DNA of 64,000 nt from Bdellovibrionales bacterium. GTDB taxonomy: Bacteria > Bdellovibrionota > Bdellovibrionia > Bdellovibrionales > UBA1609. The notes beneath the pieces are model-generated. The model was not told the DNA's origin. It did not search any database and worked only from the letters and a program-made list of their open reading frames with translations. The stretch spans positions 1 through 64,000 of the forward strand of contig DAIDIG010000006.1 of assembly GCA_027459485.1 (NCBI GenBank). Direction: 5' to 3'. The position numbers were made by a program, and so were the translations under genes. Positions 28,162 to 37,894 of this stretch are shown in pieces. Position 1 is the first letter of the stretch. Each line of letters opens with the position of its first letter.

Positions 28162-28850
28162 AAACAATCACGCGTACTCTTAACAACAATCGCGGTTCAC
28201 TCACGGTCGACTACATGTTCGCGCTTGTTCTTGTGATCGGGTTTTGTCTCGTCATCATGGCGTTTTCGACAACACTCGTGACAGTTGAAGTCGTTCAGTA
28301 CGCGGCTTATGCGGGGGCGCGCCGATATTTTGCCGGTAACTTGTGCGACGGAGAGCAAACACGGTGCGCGGATTCACAGCAAGCGGCCGGCCAAGCGGCC
28401 ATTCAATCGGTTCTATCAAACTCTGTCATCGCGCCGCTCGTGCAAAACGGCTGGTTTACAATCGGCGATAACAGTGGGCCCTTTTACGTGGGTCAAAACG
28501 TGGCGAGCGCTTACCCCTCCTTCGGCCAAGCGGCGTCTCTGTCGCAACCGTATCATGATACGTTCGATGGCGCGGTCATTCCGTTTCAGGCTAATATTTT
28601 GGCATTTCAAATCCCGGGGTTTGGTCAAACCATAAAAGCCAACTACGCGGGCAACAAGGGCGGCGGCTTTACCGTCGACATCAATTCGTTTCTTGGCCGC
28701 GAGCCGACATTCGATGAGTGCAAATCATTTTGGGATAATCGCTGGCAACAGATCCAAAAACTGAATTCCAGTTATGGCCAGGCCGGTTCTACAGGAGTGC
28801 TGGGGGGCAGTACGACCCAAGCCGTCGAGGTGATCGACAATGGCTGCTAA
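28158..28850 (+). CDS. TadE/TadF-like pseudopilin
   Basis: NNRGSLTVDYMFALVLVIGFCLVIMAF; ATGA overlap. Confidence 0.75.
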   Translation: MKTITRTLNNNRGSLTVDYMFALVLVIGFCLVIMAFSTTLVTVEVVQYAAYAGARRYFAGNLCDGEQTRCADSQQAAGQAAIQSVLSNSVIAPLVQNGWFTIGDNSGPFYVGQNVASAYPSFGQAASLSQPYHDTFDGAVIPFQANILAFQIPGFGQTIKANYAGNKGGGFTVDINSFLGREPTFDECKSFWDNRWQQIQKLNSSYGQAGSTGVLGGSTTQAVEVIDNGC

Positions 28851-29373
28851 GACGAATCGCGCAAAACGCATAAAAAATGATCGCGGCTCGGTGATGGTCG
28901 AAACCATACCGCTTCTTGCCATTTTTGTTGTTCTCCTTGGCTTTGGTATTGGATTTTTCGGCGTCATCCACACCGCGATAATGAATTCGATGGCGAGTCG
29001 AACGTACGCATTTGAGACATTTCGCAATCGCTCTGACCTTACAATTTTTCGTGATGCTGACATTTCAGTCTCAGACAATGTTCAATATCAGCCGCAGGTT
29101 GGCGCGCGGTTTCACACTGTTGACGATGAACGTGTGGACCCTAGCTCCAGCCCCGGCGAATTCGGCACCGCACGCGACATCACGTTCTTCCCGCTAGCGG
29201 GGGCGCCTCAGGCTTCGGGGTCTGGCGGATCTTCGTCGAGTCAAGTCGTCGCTCACAACTCAGGAATTTTTTCTGATTCGCCGACAAATCATACGTTAGC
29301 AGTTTCACCTGCCTGGGTCATGGTCGGCTATGGAATTTGCCTCAATGCCACGTGTGGCGATGGGGGGCCGTAA
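28840..29373 (+). CDS. TadE/TadF-like pseudopilin
   Basis: NDRGSVMVETIPLLAIFVVLLGFGIGFF. Confidence 0.75.
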   Translation: MAAKTNRAKRIKNDRGSVMVETIPLLAIFVVLLGFGIGFFGVIHTAIMNSMASRTYAFETFRNRSDLTIFRDADISVSDNVQYQPQVGARFHTVDDERVDPSSSPGEFGTARDITFFPLAGAPQASGSGGSSSSQVVAHNSGIFSDSPTNHTLAVSPAWVMVGYGICLNATCGDGGP

Positions 29374-29400
29374 GGTGAACACGCTTTCGGGGGCGAGAAC

Positions 29401-30291
29401 ATGAACCACAACGAAACGCGCACACTTTGGATATCCGTGGCGGCGGCACTCTTTGCCGTGTTCCTGCTTTACAGTTACACGAACGAGCGCAACACCGAGC
29501 TCGCGCAAAAATTCGCCGCCAGCCGAAGCGTCGTGGTCGCGAAAGCCAATATCGACCAAATGGAAACGATCGACGCGAGTAAACTCGAGGTCAAAGCGAT
29601 CCCGATGGATTTCATTCAACCCGATGCTTTGTCACAACCCGAGCAAGCCGTCGGGATGGTCGCTCTCGCGCCGATAAAGGCCGGCGAGCAGATTCTGCAG
29701 ACTAAAATTTTAGAGCCGGGCCCGGTGACCGGTCTGTCTCTGCAAGTGACGCCGCAAAAAAGAGCCGTGAGCATCCCGATCGACGCGGTTCACGGCGTTT
29801 CGAAACTGCTCAAACCGGGTGATCGTATCGATGTTATCGCAGCCGTCGATGTCGGGCACGGCGCGCAGGCGCACAAAGAAGTGCGCACGATCTTGCAAGA
29901 TGTGCCGGTGCTTGCGACCGGTCTTCGCATCATCAACGAACTCCCGCGATTGTTTGAACAAATCGGCAAGCAAGGTTTTTTTCGCAACGTTCAAGGCGAC
30001 ACGAAATTCAGCACGATTACGGTTGAGGTGACTCCGCAAGACGCGCAAAAGCTCATTTACATTTTGGCCACTTCGCCGGGCTCTTTGTTTTTAACACTGA
30101 GGCACCCCACCGACACGACAGAAGCTGTTTTGACTAACACAACAGTTGACGCGGTTCTCGATCGGGTGGACCCGTCTCTCTTATCGAACACGGTGCGTAC
30201 GCCAGCATCGATTCCGCAAATGGCACCGCCGCCTCAAAAGCCGGTGCCCAGACGTAAGCGGCGTCGCCACGGAGGGTTTGTTAACTTATGA
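29401..30291 (+). CDS. cpaB: Flp pilus assembly protein CpaB/RcpC
   Basis: SAF domain-like VVVAKANIDQMETIDASKLEVKAIP...AISIPIDAVHGVSKLLKPGDRIDVIA. Confidence 0.9.
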   Translation: MNHNETRTLWISVAAALFAVFLLYSYTNERNTELAQKFAASRSVVVAKANIDQMETIDASKLEVKAIPMDFIQPDALSQPEQAVGMVALAPIKAGEQILQTKILEPGPVTGLSLQVTPQKRAVSIPIDAVHGVSKLLKPGDRIDVIAAVDVGHGAQAHKEVRTILQDVPVLATGLRIINELPRLFEQIGKQGFFRNVQGDTKFSTITVEVTPQDAQKLIYILATSPGSLFLTLRHPTDTTEAVLTNTTVDAVLDRVDPSLLSNTVRTPASIPQMAPPPQKPVPRRKRRRHGGFVNL

Positions 30292-31745
30292 AAAAATTGA
30301 TTTTTCTCGGATTAGCATTTTTACTTGCTGTGCCGGCACGGGCGCATCAGCTTAAGAACATTCCGCTTTCGGTCGGGATTATTCACGACGAGACGCTCCC
30401 CGATATGCCCGACAAATTTAAGATCACCGGGACGTACAAGCCGTATGTGCGGCTCGAGTACAATGGTATTACCAAAACCCTTCGGTTTATACCGAAACGG
30501 CCGGGCTTCGGCACACTCGAGATTTTAGACCGAAAAACGCGATTGCCGGCTTATCGTTTTACCGTCGATGTTCGGCAAACCGATCTCAAACGAGTCGCCC
30601 GTGAAATAAAAGGTCTGCTCAATCAAATTGAAGGCATCACGATCACAGTCATCAACCACAAAGTGGTTGTGGATGGGCAAATTCTCTTGCCGGCGGATAT
30701 GGAGCGCATTCACGACGTCGTCAAACAATACGGTGGCCTGGCGACATCGCTTGTGCGATTAAGCCCCGAAGCGCAAGTGAAAATCGCGCAGTTCATCGAG
30801 CGCGCGATCAACGACCCCGAGATTCACGTGAAGGCCGTTAACGGCAAATACCTTCTCGAGGGTGTGGCGCAAGATCAAAAAGAGAAGGACCGGGCTGAAA
30901 TCTTGGCCAAGACCTACGTGCCCGACGTGATTGTGGATGAAGCGGTTGCCGACAAAAAAGTTCAACAGCGGGTGAGTGAAGTTGTCATCAATCTCATAAC
31001 AGTAAAACCGCCACCTACGCCGGAGCCGGCTAAAACGATTCAAATTGTTGTTCACTATGTCGAGCTGCAAAAAGATTACACAAAAGGTTTTCGCTTTCAG
31101 TGGACACCTAACATTGGCGATAACTCCGGCATTAATTTTACGACGGGTCAAGGTACACCGTCGGGTATGGGCACGGTGATTTCAGGCACAATTACAAATT
31201 TAATTCCGAAGCTCAACTGGGCGAAAGAGCACGGTCACGCGCGCGTGCTCGAATCAACGAGTGTCATTGTTGAGGATGGTCGCCCGGGCACATTGAACTC
31301 CATCGAGAACGTGCCGTATCAAGTGGTCACAGCCGAAGGTTTACCGTCGACAAGCTTCGTGCCGGTCGGCATCAATACGACCGTAACCCCATCGGTGATC
31401 GGCCCGGAGTCTGATAGCGTGAATCTCAAGCTTAAGTTTTCAGTCTCGGCGCTCGTGAGTAACACGGCGGCGGGGCCGATGACGTCGCAGAATGAAGTGG
31501 ATACAGTTGTCGTGGTCAGAAGTGGGCAGAGTGCTGCAATCGGCGGTCTTATCACCTCGCATTCGGATACGGCCTACAACCGCGAGCCGGCGGACGCGAG
31601 CACGAACCCGATACTTTCGCTTTATGCCTCGAAAGATTTTAATAAAAACCAAAGTCAGTTCGTTGTCTTTGTCACGCCGGTCATTAAGACGTCGGCGAGT
31701 GCAGGCGCGAGCGCGATCAAACGCAAATTTCGATTGCGAGAATAG
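30288..31745 (+). CDS. cpaC: Type II/III secretin (CpaC/RcpA)
   Basis: BON-like region then secretin core ESTSVIVEDGRPGTLNSIENVPYQV...VVVRSGQSAAIGGLI...FVVFVTPVI. Confidence 0.93.
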   Translation: MKKLIFLGLAFLLAVPARAHQLKNIPLSVGIIHDETLPDMPDKFKITGTYKPYVRLEYNGITKTLRFIPKRPGFGTLEILDRKTRLPAYRFTVDVRQTDLKRVAREIKGLLNQIEGITITVINHKVVVDGQILLPADMERIHDVVKQYGGLATSLVRLSPEAQVKIAQFIERAINDPEIHVKAVNGKYLLEGVAQDQKEKDRAEILAKTYVPDVIVDEAVADKKVQQRVSEVVINLITVKPPPTPEPAKTIQIVVHYVELQKDYTKGFRFQWTPNIGDNSGINFTTGQGTPSGMGTVISGTITNLIPKLNWAKEHGHARVLESTSVIVEDGRPGTLNSIENVPYQVVTAEGLPSTSFVPVGINTTVTPSVIGPESDSVNLKLKFSVSALVSNTAAGPMTSQNEVDTVVVVRSGQSAAIGGLITSHSDTAYNREPADASTNPILSLYASKDFNKNQSQFVVFVTPVIKTSASAGASAIKRKFRLRE

Positions 31746-31754
31746 GCACGCACC

Positions 31755-34037
31755 ATGTCTATTCATGCCAATTGCCACTTTATCACGGTTATCGGCGGCA
31801 AGGGCGGTGTGGGCAAAAGTGTCTTCGCAGCGAACTTGGCGTTTGCGCTTTTCGGCGAACTCCGCGCCAAGGTTTTACTTGTTGATCTCGACGCGCGTTC
31901 GTGCGGCGATCAAAACATCATCACGGGGCTGCGGCCGAAAAAGACTATTGCCGAGGTGGCTAACTTTACGGGAGTGATCTCGCAGCAATCAATCGAAACC
32001 CTGGTCACGCAACACCCGACGGGGCTTCATTATATCGGCGCCGTCATGAGTGCCGATCAAACTCTGAACGTGTCGCCGGCGCTTTTTAAAAAACAAATGG
32101 GTACACTCAGCCAGTATTACAATTTCATCGTTGCGGATCTCGGTAACGACATCGGCGATTTACAAACCGCGGCGCTTGAAGACGCCAGTGCAATTCTTAC
32201 GCTCACCACTCCTGAAGTCCTAGCTGTCAATCAAACGAAACGTCTTATGCATGATTTGACCGCAAAAACCGTACCGCAAGAATTTTTTCAGCTCGTCGTG
32301 AATAACGTCGGTCGCACCGGGCTTGATCCGCGTCTCATTTCGCAATCGCTCAATCGTCCTGTGCAGGCGCTCATCCCGCAAGACGATGTCACAGTCTATG
32401 CGTCGGTTCAGCGGTCGACTCCATTCGTAGTGTCGTCGCCGCAAACGCCTGTGGCGCAGGCGTACTTTGACCTCGTTCGTCGTTTGACGGGCGGCATTTT
32501 ACAAAAGCTCAAAACTCTTTCAAAGCCGAAGAGCATTCATTCAACGAGCAGTGGCTCGACCGCGGCAGTCACCCCGGCCGTAGACATGTCGAAAGTTCGC
32601 GCCCTGAAATCGAAGCAACGCGAGATATCGCCGCTTGGCCATTTAAAGTTACAAGTTCACTCGGCCCTTATTCGCGAAATGGATCTCAAAAAAGATTTAA
32701 GCGGAACTCAAGGCGACCCCGTTAAAGAACAAGAGCTTCGAAGCAAAACTCAAAAAGCGATTTCACAAATCGTCGATCGTATCGGCGGTTCGCTCAGCCG
32801 TGACGAACGGGGTGCGGTGATCAAACAGGTGCTCGATGAGGCGCTCGGCCTTGGCCCTCTCGAGGAGTTACTGGCTGACCCGACCGTGACGGAAATCATG
32901 GTGAACGGCTCGGAGCGAATTTATATAGAAAAAAGCGGGCGCCTTCAAATTTCACCGGTCACGTTTACTTCAAACTTGCAGCTGAGAAACGTCATCGAGC
33001 GAATTGTCACCCCTCTCGGTCGGCGTATCGATGAGAAAACACCTTACTGCGACGCACGTTTGCAAGACGGTAGCCGCGTGAACGCCGTGATCGAGCCGCT
33101 GTCGATCGACGGGCCGGCGCTGACGATTCGTAAATTCCCGAGCGAGCGCATCACAATGGAAGACTACGTTCAAAGATTTCAATCGCTCACGCAACCAATG
33201 GCCGACTTCTTGAAAGTCTGCGTTGAAGAAGGTCTCAATATCATCATATCGGGCGGGACGGGCACCGGTAAAACTACTCTGCTCAATGTGCTCTCGGGTT
33301 TCATCCCGACGACAGAGCGAATTGTCACAATCGAAGACGCGGCCGAACTTCAACTCAAGCAAGATCACGTTGTGAGACTCGAAACCCGCCCCGCCAATAT
33401 GGAAGGCTCGGGCGAAATCACAATTCGGGACCTTGTGCGAAACTCGCTTCGTATGCGACCCGATCGCATCGTTGTTGGCGAGTGCCGCGACGGCGCCGCG
33501 CTCGACATGCTGCAGGCGATGAATACTGGTCACGATGGGTCGATGACGACGGTGCACGCCAATACTCCTCGTGAAGCGACCTCTCGCCTCGAAACATTGT
33601 GCCTGATGGCGGGGATGGATCTGCCCGCCAAAGCGATTCGCGATCAAATCGGCTCAGCAATAAATCTGATTGTGCAAATCACGCGCTATTCGGACGGCAG
33701 CCGTAAAATTTCGAGCATCACTGAAGTGGTGGGCATGATGGGTGAAGCGATGACCCTGCAAGAAATCTTCCGTTTTAAAGATGAAGGCTTTGACAAAAAC
33801 CGCCGTGTCGTCGGGCAATTTCAAGCGATGGGTCTCATCCCGACCTTTATTGAAAAATTTGAAAGCCGTGGCATTACAATCCCGCGCAATTTATTTACGA
33901 CGAGCGGATCGGCACCGGCCAAGCCAGCCACTGTCAAGACCGCCGCTGCACCGATCGGCAGCTCGAAACCGGCTGCCACCGCGAAGCCTGCCGCTGCGGC
34001 GCCTGTCAAAAAAGCGAGCGGAGGCGATAACCGATGA
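31755..34037 (+). CDS. CpaE-CpaF (TadZ-TadA) fusion: N-terminal ParA/MinD-like ATPase and C-terminal secretion ATPase
   Basis: [16 protein letters not shown] (ParA Walker A) and [22 protein letters not shown] / [29 protein letters not shown] (CpaF) in one uninterrupted 760-aa ORF. Confidence 0.93.
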   Translation: MSIHANCHFITVIGGKGGVGKSVFAANLAFALFGELRAKVLLVDLDARSCGDQNIITGLRPKKTIAEVANFTGVISQQSIETLVTQHPTGLHYIGAVMSADQTLNVSPALFKKQMGTLSQYYNFIVADLGNDIGDLQTAALEDASAILTLTTPEVLAVNQTKRLMHDLTAKTVPQEFFQLVVNNVGRTGLDPRLISQSLNRPVQALIPQDDVTVYASVQRSTPFVVSSPQTPVAQAYFDLVRRLTGGILQKLKTLSKPKSIHSTSSGSTAAVTPAVDMSKVRALKSKQREISPLGHLKLQVHSALIREMDLKKDLSGTQGDPVKEQELRSKTQKAISQIVDRIGGSLSRDERGAVIKQVLDEALGLGPLEELLADPTVTEIMVNGSERIYIEKSGRLQISPVTFTSNLQLRNVIERIVTPLGRRIDEKTPYCDARLQDGSRVNAVIEPLSIDGPALTIRKFPSERITMEDYVQRFQSLTQPMADFLKVCVEEGLNIIISGGTGTGKTTLLNVLSGFIPTTERIVTIEDAAELQLKQDHVVRLETRPANMEGSGEITIRDLVRNSLRMRPDRIVVGECRDGAALDMLQAMNTGHDGSMTTVHANTPREATSRLETLCLMAGMDLPAKAIRDQIGSAINLIVQITRYSDGSRKISSITEVVGMMGEAMTLQEIFRFKDEGFDKNRRVVGQFQAMGLIPTFIEKFESRGITIPRNLFTTSGSAPAKPATVKTAAAPIGSSKPAATAKPAAAAPVKKASGGDNR

Positions 34038-34921
34038 GCATCATGCAGTTACTGTTCGGCAATCAAGTCGCCGTTATCATCTGGGTAGGGGCAATCGTAT
34101 TCTTTCTTTCATATCTTTATTCAGAAAAGATAATTCGTTTTTTTTATGCGCGCACGCTCGGCCAACGTGAAGAGCTTTTTCTAATACTCGATAAAATGTA
34201 CGTCGACACCGACCGCCGAAAGCTCATGATATCAATCGTATTGATTAGTTTTGGCGCTGGGCTCGTATTTTTTCTCGCATTTTGGCCCAACGTCATCCCC
34301 GGCCTATTGTTTGGCACAGTCGCGACGCTCGCGGGTTGGTCTGCTCCGAAATTGATATTAAAAGGGATGTGGGAGAAGCGCTGCAACCGCATCGTCGATC
34401 AGATGGTCGACGGCATGACCATTATGGCCAACAGCATCGGCGCGGGCTTGAGTGTGCCACAAGCGATGGAGCGGGTGACCGAAAATATGTCGGGTCCGCT
34501 CACGCAAGAGTTCACGCTCGCTCTCAATCAGATGCGCCTCGGCCGGTCGGTCGAAGAAGCGCTCAATGAATTCGGCGATCGCATCCCGCGGCCGGATGTG
34601 CAAATGTTTGTGTCGGGTGTAAATATCCTGAAAGAAACCGGCGGTAATTTGGCCGAGACCTTCGCCACCATAACTGTGACGATCCGCGAGCGTCAAAAAA
34701 TCGAGCGCCGAATCGAAGCCATGACCTCGCAGAGTATCTGGCAGGCGATTATTGTGACGTGCGTGCCGTTCGGGTTGCTTCTTATGTTTTTGATGGGTGA
34801 CCCGACCTTTGTCATGCCGCTCTTCACCCGGCCTTTGGGCTGGCTGGCCCTGTTCTTTATGCTTGGTCTGCAAGCGATGGGTGGCCTCCTCATGAAAAAG
34901 ATTGTTACAATCAAAGTGTAG
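34034..34921 (+). CDS. tadB: TadB-type T2SF membrane protein
   Basis: QMVDGMTIMANSIGAGLSVPQAMERVTENMSGPLTQEF...GGNLAETFATI. Confidence 0.9.
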   Translation: MSIMQLLFGNQVAVIIWVGAIVFFLSYLYSEKIIRFFYARTLGQREELFLILDKMYVDTDRRKLMISIVLISFGAGLVFFLAFWPNVIPGLLFGTVATLAGWSAPKLILKGMWEKRCNRIVDQMVDGMTIMANSIGAGLSVPQAMERVTENMSGPLTQEFTLALNQMRLGRSVEEALNEFGDRIPRPDVQMFVSGVNILKETGGNLAETFATITVTIRERQKIERRIEAMTSQSIWQAIIVTCVPFGLLLMFLMGDPTFVMPLFTRPLGWLALFFMLGLQAMGGLLMKKIVTIKV

Positions 34922-34980
34922 CGGGGCGAACGTTCGACGCCACGCAAGTTTGGTACGTAATTGCCGCAAGGGAGTGCGCA

Positions 34981-36666
34981 ATGAGAATTTGCCGTTTTCT
35001 TTGTCTCGCGTTGGGTCTGACCTTTCTCGCGTTGCCCGCGTATTCGCTCATCGATATGCGAAACGCCAACTTTTCTGAATCGTGGCAGACGATGGAGTCA
35101 CCTTCAACTGGCTTTGATCTTCGTATTTACCTCACATACAACAGCCGTGCTCTCTATAACGGTATTTTCGGTATGGGTTGGTGTACGGATTACGAGACCA
35201 CCCTGCGAGTGTCCGTCGACAACACCCTTCGCGTCACAGATTGCGGCGCGGGCAGCGAGACAAAATTCATTAATGCGCACGACGTGAATTCTAAATCGAA
35301 CAACAGCGTCGAATCAATCATGGCCGCCGTACGGCGCCGCAACCGCGACAAAGACGAAAGTTATTTTGAAGGGATCGAAAAGCAACTTCGTCTCGATCCG
35401 GATTTACGCGACGAAATGGCCAAACAACTGCACATGGCGCTGAAAATCGATCGCGGCGTGAGATATTTAGCCGAGGGCCGGGCTGATGATTCGATTGTTT
35501 TCAACGGCCACGAGTACGTGCGCACGCTCGCCGACGGCGGCACACAAACTTTTGATAATGACGGGCACCTCATTCGATTGGGCGACCGCAACGGCAATTT
35601 CGTAAAAATAAATCGCCAGCGAAACAGAATCGTCAATGTGATAGACAACACGGGGAATTCACTTCAGTTTCATTACTGGCCCAATTCGCAGTACGTCAGT
35701 ATGGTCACGGGCCCGCATGGGATGCGCTCGAGCTATAAAATGAAAGGTGAAGATCTGATCGAAGCGATCGATAGCCACGGCAAAGCCTATCACTTCGAGT
35801 ACAACAATTATTACAATATGACGAAGGCGACTTATCCCGACGGGACTTACACCGAGATGTCTTACAACAACGACAAAGATTGGATCATGAGTTTTCGTGA
35901 CCGCCGCGGTTGCTTAGAAAAATATGCTTATGATGTGAACCCTGCAAATGTCGACCACTACGGTTCAAGTGTTGTAAAAACCTGCCATGGCGTCGTCACG
36001 AATCGAAGTAAATTCGAATTCTGGTACGCAAAATCTCAAAACGGCGGCCGATACTTGGCGCAAACATTAGCCGTCGTGAACGGGCATTCGACGCTGACCA
36101 AATATCACGAACTGTTCGGGCGACCGACTGAAATTAAACAAGATGGTCAAGTGACTCAGTTCGCCTATTTCTCTGACGGCCAACTTAAATCCAAGTCGAC
36201 GGGCAACATTGTTCAGTCCTACCTGTACGCTGACAGTTGCCACAAATTGTCAGAAACAGTCGCGCGAATAAATGAACGTGAACCGAGCAGCGGGCGCACG
36301 CAAACCAAAGTCATCACTACGAAGTTTTTCTATGATTCGCACCGATGCAATTTGAACATCGTGAAAAACTCCGAAGGGCAATATGCCAAATTGACTTGGG
36401 ATTTCATGGGCCGAATTAAAACAATTGAAGATCAGTCGAGAAAAAAATTGATCTTAACTTACGACAGTCGCTTTCCGGGCAAACCATCCGTCATCACACG
36501 CCCTGGTCTCGGCAGTGTTCGATTTAAGTACAACAACGACGGCTCCATCGATCGGTTAGAGGCCGGTAAGACTGCCGATCCGCTTGCTGAATATCAAGTC
36601 GCCAATATGTTCAGCAATCTCATGCAGCTCATTCAACCGGCGACAGCGGATATTACAAGTATATGA
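34981..36666 (+). CDS. Secreted RHS/YD-repeat protein
   Basis: Signal peptide; YNSRALYNGIFGMGWCTDYETTLRV; DGGTQTFDNDGHLIRLGDRNGNFV; YD-like repeats. Confidence 0.85.
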   Translation: MRICRFLCLALGLTFLALPAYSLIDMRNANFSESWQTMESPSTGFDLRIYLTYNSRALYNGIFGMGWCTDYETTLRVSVDNTLRVTDCGAGSETKFINAHDVNSKSNNSVESIMAAVRRRNRDKDESYFEGIEKQLRLDPDLRDEMAKQLHMALKIDRGVRYLAEGRADDSIVFNGHEYVRTLADGGTQTFDNDGHLIRLGDRNGNFVKINRQRNRIVNVIDNTGNSLQFHYWPNSQYVSMVTGPHGMRSSYKMKGEDLIEAIDSHGKAYHFEYNNYYNMTKATYPDGTYTEMSYNNDKDWIMSFRDRRGCLEKYAYDVNPANVDHYGSSVVKTCHGVVTNRSKFEFWYAKSQNGGRYLAQTLAVVNGHSTLTKYHELFGRPTEIKQDGQVTQFAYFSDGQLKSKSTGNIVQSYLYADSCHKLSETVARINEREPSSGRTQTKVITTKFFYDSHRCNLNIVKNSEGQYAKLTWDFMGRIKTIEDQSRKKLILTYDSRFPGKPSVITRPGLGSVRFKYNNDGSIDRLEAGKTADPLAEYQVANMFSNLMQLIQPATADITSI

Positions 36667-36980
36667 TCCGCTTAAAGCGCAGTTTAATTCTAACGAGCTT
36701 CATCGCCTGCAGCCTCTTGCCGGTCGCTGTGCAGGCCGGCTCAACCCAGTCTCAAAATGAGACACATAAAGCTTCGCCGACAGAAGCGGCCACTTCAGCC
36801 AAGATGGTCGACGGCTGCGTATCGGGCTGCCAGGCGGCTATAGCGCCTCGCGGGAGCCTATTTAAACAGTCAACAGTACCAGTCGTAGTACTGGCGCGAG
36901 AATACCTCGGTGGCCGGGCCGATTTGTGTTCGACAGCTGTCAAAGGTTTAGCTAAAGGCCCAGTCGGGCAGTGCCGATAA
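36663..36980 (+). CDS. Small secreted protein (105 aa), ATGA-coupled to the RHS gene
   Basis: Signal peptide MIRLKRSLILTSFIACSLLPVAVQAGS; four cysteines in mature region. Confidence 0.75.
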   Translation: MIRLKRSLILTSFIACSLLPVAVQAGSTQSQNETHKASPTEAATSAKMVDGCVSGCQAAIAPRGSLFKQSTVPVVVLAREYLGGRADLCSTAVKGLAKGPVGQCR

Positions 36981-37027
36981 GTAATTGAAATCACTCGATC
37001 ATGCGGCTGAGCCATAGGTCGTTTGAT

Positions 37028-37042
37028 TGGCACCGGGTTCGC
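37028..37042 (+). promoter_or_regulatory. Candidate sigma54 promoter TGGCAC-N5-TCGC
   Basis: GG-N10-GC exact spacing; one mismatch to TGGCAC-N5-TTGC; 33 bp upstream of ATG 37075. Confidence 0.55.
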
Positions 37043-37074
37043 ATTAAAGAATGGTTGTAAGGAGAAACGATATT

Positions 37075-37227
37075 ATGAAAACACTAGCTATGTTCTTTGC
37101 ATTTGCAGTTCTGGCATTGGCGGCGGCACAGGCGAGCGCTTGCCCGAATAGTAGTTCGAGCATTTTCGCGAACACGACACCTGTCAGCGGTCAAACGACA
37201 ACCGGTGGCCGTTCGATAACACGATAA
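37075..37227 (+). CDS. 50-aa secreted peptide MKTLAMFFAFAVLALAAAQASACPNSSSSIFANTTPVSGQTTTGGRSITR
   Basis: SD AAGGAG, signal peptide, upstream promoter candidate; below ORF-track threshold. Confidence 0.7.
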   Translation: MKTLAMFFAFAVLALAAAQASACPNSSSSIFANTTPVSGQTTTGGRSITR

Positions 37228-37236
37228 ATAGTCGGG

Positions 37237-37470
37237 TTATTGCTCGCGGGCCCGACGGGCTGAGCGAGACGTCCAAAGATTGCCCCAGACGTTACGAAGC
37301 AAATGGGCGGCACCGCGAGCTGTTTCGTTGAGTGGTTTGACTAAAGACGCCGATGTCAATGCACGCATCGTGTGTCGCTCGATTGTTTGATCACCCCATT
37401 TTATTTGCATAACTAAAATCACGGCGATCGTGACAAGCGTTGTCTTGATAACAAAGCTGATAGCTTCCAT
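37237..37470 (-). CDS. Small membrane protein, hypothetical
   Basis: Single N-terminal TM; immediately downstream of the response regulator gene. Confidence 0.55.
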   Translation of the reverse strand: MEAISFVIKTTLVTIAVILVMQIKWGDQTIERHTMRALTSASLVKPLNETARGAAHLLRNVWGNLWTSRSARRAREQ

Positions 37471-37473
37471 TTT

Positions 37474-37866
37474 TCATGCCCTCCTTTGGCGCAATTCTTG
37501 TGGTTTGGCTACAGCCGCTCGAAGTACTTTCTTCAGTGACTCGGCGGTAAATGGTTTAGTTAAAAAATTACAGCAACCGGCATCGATGGCCTGAATCATA
37601 AGGCCCTCGTGGCCTTCAGTTGAACATGCGATAATTTGTGCGGGCGAATTTTTATTCGAGAGTTCCATTGCCACATCGATACCGTTTTTCTTCGGTAACA
37701 CGAGATCCAAAATCACGACATCTGGTTCGCAGCGCGAGATGACCTGAAGGGCTTCTTCACCGTCAGCCGCCTCGCCGACACATTCGAAATCGGTGTCTTT
37801 CAAGAGCGATTTTATCGCCTCACGGATAAACGCTGCATCATCAACGATAACGAGTTTGAATCTCAT
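37474..37866 (-). CDS. CheY-like response regulator (true start near 37866)
   Basis: KLVIVDDAAFIREAIKSLL...VVILDLVLPKKNGIDVA...FLTKPF. Confidence 0.92.
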   Translation of the reverse strand: MRFKLVIVDDAAFIREAIKSLLKDTDFECVGEAADGEEALQVISRCEPDVVILDLVLPKKNGIDVAMELSNKNSPAQIIACSTEGHEGLMIQAIDAGCCNFLTKPFTAESLKKVLRAAVAKPQELRQRRA

Positions 37867-37894
37867 AATATGTATTATACTCTGGGCACTCGCT

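Noticed and set aside
32970-33660. 225-aa and 80-aa minus-strand ORFs inside the CpaE-CpaF gene
   Set aside because: Antisense to a clear conserved ATPase coding region; His/Arg-rich composition typical of reverse-frame translation.
34950-34968. TGGTACGTAATTGC upstream of the RHS gene considered as a sigma54 promoter
   Set aside because: GG-to-GC spacing is 9 rather than 10, and the -24 element is imperfect.
34358-34981. 207-aa minus-strand ORF antisense to tadB
   Set aside because: Shadow ORF; tadB is supported by motifs and ATGA coupling.
36663-36980. Small hit-like gene checked for slippage-type direct repeats
   Set aside because: Only short repeats (6 bp or less) noticed; no convincing 10-bp pair by eye.
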